Source: Obelidium mucronatum (lineage: Eukaryota; Chytridiomycota; Chytridiomycetes; Chytridiales; Chytriomycetaceae). Taken from it: a stretch of 24,180 nucleotides of DNA. The notes under the pieces are model-generated. The model was not told the DNA's origin and ran no database searches. It saw only the letters and a program-made list of their open reading frames with translations. How positions within the stretch are numbered: the stretch's first letter is position 1; each line of letters begins with the position of its first letter. Where the stretch lies: NCBI GenBank assembly GCA_025765595.1, contig JAIVFH010000367.1, positions 1 through 24,180 on the forward strand, written 5' to 3'. A program made the translations under genes and the position numbers. Below are positions 17,734 through 24,180 of the stretch, piece after piece.

Positions 17734-20700
17734 TTATTCGTGCCTAAAATGCTTGCATCTGTATTCTCCGGCCCAGCCGCAGTATCTACTTCCTGATTTG
17801 CTGGTCCGCGAGTTGAACGGGTTGAAAAACATGGATCCAGCAATAAACAATGGCTGCTGTAAACCGATCCATCCTAGCGTCCCCAACATTGTCGACGGCG
17901 GCCTCGATGCAACGATAGCCCCACTTCCACTACCACCACCACCTCCAGCAGCAGCAGGAGCAACAGCAGCAGCAGAAACTTCTCCTTGAGACAATACCCC
18001 ATTCACAAAAGTATCACCATCCATCGACATTCTCGAAACACCTCTCGCCGGCGACATCCCCGCCGTCGGAGTCCGGAAATTATCCGACGACGACTCTGAC
18101 GAAGCTACCGAGTTTCCTCCAGGTGATAAATGCTCGGGGAAGGGGGGTAACCAATTGTTGTGGCTTCTCTTGTTTGATGGAATGTCGATTGACATTTCCT
18201 TGAGAACTCCATTCATGACACTATTTTCTGCATCGTCGTCTTCGTCGTCGTCATCTTCCTCGTCGCTTGAAGAATCAGTCATCATCATGTTCGGACAGAT
18301 GTAGAAGCCCGAGGATTGAAGCTTTTGATGGGATACTGCTGCTGGATATTGCTCCATGTTCCACAAATGCAGACGGCGACCTTGACACGTATATGGATGC
18401 CGGGTTCGGTCCTTTTGACAATATACGGATTGGTGGAGAAGAATGCGAACTGGAATCATTGGATTCCGATTCAGAACCAAATGGAGTTGGGTGGTCAGCA
18501 TTACTGTGAGCAACTACAGGTTTGAAAGAATGTGGTTGTGAGACCGCTTGTATGGCAACACCTTGCTGGTTTGTGATAGAGGACGATAAGCTGTGCTGCG
18601 GTGTGGTGGAGAATTGGCGACGATGCTCCATCAAACGGTTTTGCAGTGTTAGTGTCACTGTCTGGAGATTGTGATAGAGTAACTGAATCTCTTCTTGGCT
18701 GTGACGCCATCAAAGTACCAAGACCAACATCGATTAACGAAACAGTTGGTGATATCGGTACATCCCCAACTGGAACCGTTTGAAATAAGGCGTCTGACGA
18801 AACTATTGGTGGCTGCACTGGTAAAGGCGGTGGACAAGCGTCATCAATGACATCTGATCCTCCTTGGCAAGTGGGTTTACTTTCACAAGAATCCGACACA
18901 TGGGAGCCATCCAGCACCAGATGATCTTGATTGATTTTAAAAAGCAAGTCACGAGAAGTTTGCTGGGTCAGAGTGGCAAGAGATAACCTAATTTCTGGCT
19001 CAGATATACATTGGGGGCTCAATGACACGAACAGGAGCATGTTGGCGAAAGTCGCTCGGATTTCTGAGGAACGTGGATCAGACAGTAGGCAACCAACCTC
19101 AAGGTAACTCACATATCTGCTTTGATAAGAGAATCTATCAGGGACTTCAAGTTGGGCAGTGTGCGCCGAAGGTTCTTGACTGTTATTCCAATATGGTTCA
19201 ACAACTTTACAAGCAGTCAGTGACAAGCAATTAATCAGAGTCTCAACTCACTTGCTCAATATTCTTGTTTAATAAAAACACACCGTATTCAAATCTCGGC
19301 CTTTCTGATCCTTTCATAAAAAGTGGAAATCTAAAAAATGAAGCCATTTAATTAATAGGGCATTGATTGAAAAGCGGACTTACTCCATACTCATGTACGA
19401 ATGTTGGTAAACGCGATCCAGAATCATTGACCTCGAGCTCATTGGATTTATGGGATATCTGAGTGGTATATCAAGGAACAACGCGATCAAAGAGACTGCA
19501 TGAGCGGTCCAGCCTAACGCTGTTGACGTCCTATCTTCATCGACGCCACTGAATTCTGAATGGAGGTAACCATACGCGTCGAATGAAATACGCATTCGGA
19601 TCTTCACGTAACTGTCGCCATTTACATAAATACATTGTTGAGAATGAGATATCAATCAAAGTTCCTACTGCATTAATCGGGTATATTTCCTTCAAACCAA
19701 GAATAAAGCTTTTGCCAGAAACGTTTTTGAACTTTTGAGTCTCGAAAATTATGGTTCCTAGATCGCTCAACGTTTCTTCACTGGAAAGAAGTTCTTGCTG
19801 ACACCGCTCACGGTCTTTTGAAGAATAATAGAGCCGATTCCTTCGCCGTTGAATATCGCTTCTCAAAGTCTCAACCTTTTCTCTTTCTGAAATGGAGAGT
19901 TTGAGCGAATAGAGTTGTCAGCCAAATAGTCCGACAAAACACACCTATATCCAACATCTTTGATTTCAACTTAATCTCTGCTCTCAAGTGCAAAGTTCGC
20001 CGTTGTGATTCTTGAGCTTTCTAATCAGACTTTGAGTTTTTCGGGTTTCATAATTGCTGAGGGTTACTTTACATGATACGATTGATTTTGGCGTATTCTT
20101 TCCTCCGATTCAAGAATCAGGGCTTCAACAGATCTCTGAATTTCTGAAAACTCCTCACTTAATTCTGCCAATCTAATGTTTTTTGAATTGAGTTTTTCAT
20201 AGGTCACAGACTGATCACGAACAATTCTAGTCGCCTCAAATCGCAGGGTGGTTTCACATCATCTTCATCGTTTTCGATACTGATTTCCCTGTCCTGAACA
20301 AATAAGTCAGATCCGAATTCATTGGCGCCGATAATTCTCTCTCCCTCTCTCAACAGACCAACGATTGATTCAGCTTATAAAATCCATCGGCAAGTTCAAC
20401 GATTATCGTTTCAGTAAGGCCAAAACGATCGACATCGGTCAAACTTTTTCCAACGAAAGCCATCAAGAACGGGTTGAAGGACACATTCAATCGAAGAGTA
20501 AACACGTCTCTCGCTGCTGCATCCGGACCCTCATCGACACTCGCACACGGCCTCGTCCACAGTTGAAAAACCAGATTGCTGTTATTTCGCGACAGCCTTG
20601 GGAAGGGCAGATCCGCTGTGTTCCAGGTGGGATTCTGGCGGACCAACCAGTTAACTCTCACGGTAAAAAAACAAAGGCAAAGACGGCAGCGTACCAGCGA

Positions 20701-20937
20701 GGCGGCGGCAACATCGCTCGTGAAGACCACCGCATCGCCTGGCAGCGCCACGAGCGCAAAGAACGAGTCGCTGAGCTCGGCGCGGCTTGCGGCCGTCGCG
20801 CCGTGGATTTGCTCGAGCAGAAGCAGCGACGCGCTGGGCGGCCGCTGCAGCAGTTTGTGGCTCGGCGGCGGCGGCGGCTTGGCGGCGGCGGCGGGCGTTG
20901 GCGGCAGCGCGCGCACGGCGACCGAGAGCACCTGCAT
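17734..20937 (-). CDS. UVRAG: UVRAG / Vps38-like subunit of the class III PI3-kinase complex
   Basis: Partner of Beclin1/Vps34 in endosomal and autophagic membrane traffic. A C2-like N-terminus (NPTWNTADLPFP, FGLTETIIVELADGF) is in 20937-20359, coiled coils in 20293-19669 (VETLRSDIQRRRNRLYY), and the conserved half in 19611-19113: STALGWTAHAVSLIALFL, DIPLRYPINP, FPLFMKGSERPRFEYGVFLL, NKNIEQ and LRRTLPNLKS. The last ~1.3 kb codes for a Ser/Pro-rich tail with an acidic run (DEEDDDDEDDD), resolved only in part: likely introns cover 19112-19064, 18655-18603 and 18392-18315 or nearby. Frame breaks occur at 20257-20235, near 19560-19575 and at 19009-18988. It is possible that the tail belongs to a separate gene. 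Confidence 0.87.
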
Positions 20938-20953
20938 TTTTATTTTATTTTTA

Positions 20954-20984
<31 letters not shown>

Positions 20985-21005
20985 TTTAAATCAAAGCAAA
21001 TAAAG
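20938..21005. promoter_or_regulatory. 68-bp divergent promoter between UVRAG and POLD4
   Basis: The space between start codons is almost entirely TTTTTATTTTTA-type repeats, followed by TTTTTAAATC and GCAAATAAA just before the POLD4 ATG. This order resembles the PLRG1/CLASRP spacer. The minus-strand side borders a very G+C-rich coding start. Confidence 0.6.
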
Positions 21006-21579
21006 ATGGGCCCAAAGACTCGGCAGCAGCAGATCGCAACGCCGCAGACGCCAAAGAAGAAGCAGCAGCCAATCACGGCATACGCTACGCCCGTCTCGAA
21101 AACCCCGAAAAAAAGACAAGCGGCGGAGCTGGATCTGCCGCAAGACTGGGATTCAAGCGATGACGACAACGATGAAGCTCATCAAGTGACGAGAGGCAGT
21201 CAACCATCGTCTCCCTCGAAACGCGCCGCTCAAAGGATCAAGCTGGGTGAGTCGCGCTATCGCTGTACGCTGTTGAGGGGGAAGGAACTGAATATCTGCG
21301 AATTGTAGCCAAAGCTCCGCCACCATTAACTGAAGATGAAAGGGAAAAACTGCATCAATTTGATCTCGATATGAAAGCAAGTTCTTTTCAAATCTCGATG
21401 ATCTCTAACAGCGCTCCATTTCACAGTTTGGTCCCAATATTGGTATTTCCCGATTGGAACGGTGGGAGCGAGCCAAAAAGTTTGATCTTGAGCCACCTCC
21501 TGACATTCTCGCAATACTCAATGTTGAAGGAAGAGAGGAATGGAAAGAGGTTCAAGAAAGCATTTGGCGTGACTTGTGA
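21006..21579 (+). CDS. POLD4: DNA polymerase delta subunit 4 (p12 / Cdm1)
   Basis: Smallest subunit of replicative DNA polymerase delta; it stabilises the complex and contacts PCNA. Exons 21006-21246, 21309-21376 and 21427-21579 give 153 residues (human 107, S. pombe Cdm1 about 160). The family core is plain: KLHQFDLDMKFGPNIGISRL, ERWERAKKF, LEPPPDILAIL and the end ESIWRDL. The Lys-rich N-terminus contains QQPITAYATP, which lines up with the PCNA-binding stretch KRLITDSYPV of human p12. The second intron (21377-21426) starts GCAAGT, a non-canonical GC donor with an otherwise strong consensus and TCTAAC branch motif. Hikeshi starts 70 bp downstream on the same strand. Confidence 0.93.
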
Positions 21580-21649
21580 AATCAGTGAAAAACAAAGCAC
21601 CTTCCATATCCTTCCAAAAATAAATAAAAAATCAGCCAAAAAACAGACC

Positions 21650-22635
21650 ATGTTTGGGTGTATCGTTGCAGGCCGACTTGTACAGACCAATCTGCAGCAA
21701 GGTAATTATCACTCACTCGAATAGCTACAGTAGTATTCTGCGCCTCTGACAATTGGAAAAAAAAAGTCGATCAGTCAAAGTACGTGTTTGAGCTTCACGA
21801 CGCAACGAGCATCAACCATATAGTTGTTTTCCTGCTTGGAACAACTCCTTTCCCTCAAGGCTACGGAGCAACCGTGCATTTCCTCTGGTATGTAATTCTT
21901 TCTCTGTTAGAGACATCTGCCACTGATGACTATTATTGTAGGCCCAATCCGAATGCACAACCAACATGGCAACTCCTAGGTCTACTATCGAACGAAAAAC
22001 CGTCGGCCGTATTCAAACTGGGCCAAAAACAATCATCATCTTCTGGTTCTGCTGGGGATTCAATGATGGAGGACTCAAACCCGAATTTACTCGCACATGA
22101 ACCAACCATCACTGCGAGTCTTGGAATTTCTATTGAACCCTTGGAAAGCTGTATGCGCGCAGTCGAAGCAGCAAAGACTCACATTGATAGTGCAATGGGT
22201 GGCAGTGAAATGGCGTTGTCCACGACTAAATCTATTGGATCTGATCCTCATGTTATTGGGTCAAAGCTGATGGTATTTTCTTTTTGAGGATTGGGTTATT
22301 TTGAGCTAATTGGTGCGTCCATTCTGACAATAGGAGAGTCTTTACAAGTTCGTGTTTATTAAAGCTGTGTTCATTTCACACTGTCACTCACCACTTCATA
22401 CTTTTTTTAGCTATTGTTCTAGCTTTGCTACGAATTTACCGCCAGGAGGAAATGCATTATTCGGACGAGATTGGAATACAACTTTTGTTCCACTGAAGGT
22501 ATTCTTTCAAACGTGGCGTTGTTCAAGATCTGACTCACAATGTGTTTTTTTAAGGCTATTCAAGATTGGTATCAGAACCTCCAACGAAAGTTCAAAATTG
22601 ACCCATCTGGAAGCTTTTTAAAAAACAACAACTAA
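21650..22635 (+). CDS. Hikeshi / OPI10-family nuclear import carrier for Hsp70
   Basis: Carries ATP-bound Hsp70 into the nucleus under heat stress. Exons 21650-21701, 21767-21887, 21942-22272, 22334-22347, 22411-22498 and 22555-22635 give 228 residues (human 197). Conserved parts: MFGCIVAGRLVQT, KYVFELHD, SINHIVVFLLGTTPFPQGYG, PTWQLLGLLSNEKPSAVFKL, LGISIEPLE, LYNYCSSFA and WYQNLQRKFKIDP. Exon 4 is only 14 nt, and it is needed to join the frame and to give the LYNYCSSFA motif. The Ser/Met-rich insert at about residues 85-105 is longer than in animals. The 70-bp gap after POLD4 must hold both the POLD4 poly(A) site (AATAAATAAA is present) and this promoter. Confidence 0.95.
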
Positions 22636-22730
22636 AAGAATAAACGCTTGCGGATGAATTAATGATGAAATAAATTTAAAAGAGAGAGTATCCCCCGTTT
22701 CACGAATAGTATATACAAATTGTCATCCAT

Positions 22731-24180
22731 TTATTTGATTCCCTCCTTGGCTTCCATCGAGCGCTGCCAACCATTCAACGTAACTGATGCAAGAAACGCC
22801 GGAACAGATCCATGCTGAACTACGTAATGCTCCCGCAGCTGATTCAATTCGTGAGTACGTTCTCGAGACCCTCCAACAATTTGCATTGTTCCACAATCAT
22901 TCTCCTGACTCGAAAACAAAAATGACGATGTATCTTGAGGACTGGTATATGAAGAAATTAATCGCACTCGACTTTCTTGGAATTCGAGCTTATATCCAAG
23001 TAAAGAGAAAACAGCTTCCTTAAACTCTTGCGACTTTTGTGTGAAAACCTTATGTGTGGGCAGATATCATAAATTTGTCATAATCAAAATAGCGCCAACG
23101 AAAACATACATCTTTGAAGCGAGAGTTTCGTTTGTCCTTCTCTTCAATTATTCCCAAGAGTCGTCGCCCCTCCAATTCCAAAGATCGGACAACTTCAACA
23201 GGAACCATGGCACCATACTCTGAGCCCAATAGTCTGGCTTTCAAGGCATCGTTCTCAGCTCGTAGTGTATCCAACAACTCCTTTCGAATCGCAAATGCTG
23301 TTGCTTCTGGGTTCTCTGCCAGCTGTAAAATCTGTATATATATATATTTTTTTTTTGCATGTAAATACATTTCTTTTTTCTCCCTACGCGTTTACCTTGA
23401 TTTTATCTGGGTCAAAGGCTCCTTGTCCCAAAGCACGCTCCAGCTCCAGAATTTGGTTATCAAAGTTCTCAACCTCTACTTGGAGACGAGCGTTTTCCGT
23501 TTGAAACTTGGCCAACTCTATGAGGGAAACGTATATTTTTTTTTCAGAAAGAAGCCTAAAAAATACACACACATGATTCCAAAAAAAAAAAAAAAAAAAA
23601 AAAACTACGCACCATTAGTCAGATTAAATATTTTCTCTTCCATTGCTTTCAATCCTGCCGGCTCTGCATTCATGTCAGAAGTTGTTGGAACTGATTGATT
23701 CGCAAACTCTGCTCCATTTCATAAAGCTGGTTCTTGTAGCTAGCAAGAAGTGCTTCAAGTTCTGCAACCAGAGCTGAAGAGTTTGCTGCGCCGCCATCTC
23801 AGCAAAATGCAGGGCAGTCTTGCAGAAGGCGGTATTAATACACTTTCAACACACTGCGACGGAAACACACTCACTCAACTCACCATCTGTTCCCGTAAAA
23901 ACGTACACTCCTTGACAGACAACTCTCTACCCTTTTCTATCCTCTTGATTTGACTCATTTGAAATGCACATTTTTGCTCCAACTCAGAGATTTGACGTTT
24001 CAGCTCTTCAGCTTCAATCTCAGCATCCCGTTCCTTCTCCCTCAATACTTTCAGCTCGCCTAAACTTTCGGCAACGGCTTCCTTCTCACGAGCTCTTTCC
24101 AAGCGCTCATTCGCCAAAAGACGCGCCAAAGTCAGTGGAGTAATAATAGTTGTGCCACCACCACCACCGCCGCCTCCATC
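22731..24180 (-). CDS. MAD1: Spindle assembly checkpoint protein MAD1, 3' part
   Basis: Coiled-coil kinetochore protein that recruits and converts Mad2. The gene runs off the right edge, so its N-terminal part is missing. Exons (minus): 24180 to about 23907, 23797-23708, 23663-23613, 23517-23396, 23331-23110 and 23048-22731; the joint at 23907/23797 is the least certain. A Gly run (at 24180-24155) precedes coiled coils (RLLANERLERAREKEAVAES). The Mad2-interaction motif reads KILQLAENP, against KVLHMSLNP in human. The C-terminal head is typical: VFTQKSQEFKEAVFSLLGYK, VRLISSY, GSVPAFLASVTLNGW. The usual RLK motif is RFK here. The Hikeshi stop is 95 bp away, tail-to-tail. Confidence 0.93.
23581..23604. 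repeat. A24 run in a MAD1 intron
   Basis: Twenty-four A residues on the plus strand, read as T24 in the MAD1 transcript intron that runs from 23612 to 23518. It would act as a long polypyrimidine stretch and is likely to vary in length or be misread in sequencing. Confidence 0.9.

Noticed and set aside
20365..21003. Plus-strand ORFs antisense to the UVRAG start
   Set aside because: They arise opposite the G+C-rich UVRAG exon 1 and have no recognisable domain. The minus-strand frame carries the C2-like motifs.
1..24180. Alternative genetic code
   Set aside because: TAA, TAG and TGA all end conserved genes at the expected place, and none is needed as a sense codon in the well-aligned genes.

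Overview
This window is nuclear DNA of a eukaryote with compact, intron-rich genes. It carries about eleven host genes and one transposon in 24 kb. Introns are mostly 45-75 nt, with GT...AG (sometimes GC...AG) ends and short branch-point-like CTAAC/TTAAC motifs. Standard stop codons are used. The gene set (ECM29, PLRG1/Prp46, a CLASRP-like splicing factor, ribonucleotide reductase R2, a G-protein alpha subunit, TOM22, UVRAG/Vps38, POLD4, Hikeshi/OPI10, MAD1) is that of an opisthokont. TOM22 form, intron size and gene spacing point to an early-diverging fungus, for example a chytrid-like lineage, but this placement is an inference.

Layout. 1-5638 (+): the C-terminal ~1660 residues of the proteasome adaptor ECM29, 13 exons. 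5674-8846: a 3173-bp DNA transposon with identical 30-bp terminal inverted repeats and a 4-bp ACTG target duplication, inserted 35 bp after the ECM29 stop. It carries one spliced but damaged minus-strand transposase with a cysteine-rich N-terminus, a helix-turn-helix and an integrase-like DDE core. 8851-9640: exon-like minus-strand segments, not resolved. 9899-10960 (+): a novel coiled-coil protein with a Src-like N-myristoylation start. 10994-12627 (-): PLRG1. 12686-14083 (+): CLASRP-like. 14173-15488 (-): RNR R2. 15551-16905 (+): divergent G-alpha. 16962-17502 (-): TOM22. 17734-20937 (-): UVRAG/Vps38. 21006-21579 (+): POLD4. 21650-22635 (+): Hikeshi. 22731-24180 (-): 3' part of MAD1.

The host genes are housekeeping genes of unrelated pathways: proteasome, splicing, dNTP synthesis, signalling, mitochondrial import, autophagy/endosome, replication, heat-shock nuclear import and spindle checkpoint. 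Their arrangement is the notable point. Genes alternate head-to-head and tail-to-tail. Three divergent pairs (PLRG1/CLASRP, RNR2/G-alpha, UVRAG/POLD4) have only 58, 62 and 68 bp between start codons. Convergent stops are only 33-95 bp apart.

The most interesting items are the transposon and its zinc-binding transposase, the ultra-short A/T-rich divergent promoters, several GC-AG introns, a certain 30-nt intron with candidates for even shorter ones, and a G-alpha with unusual nucleotide-binding motifs.
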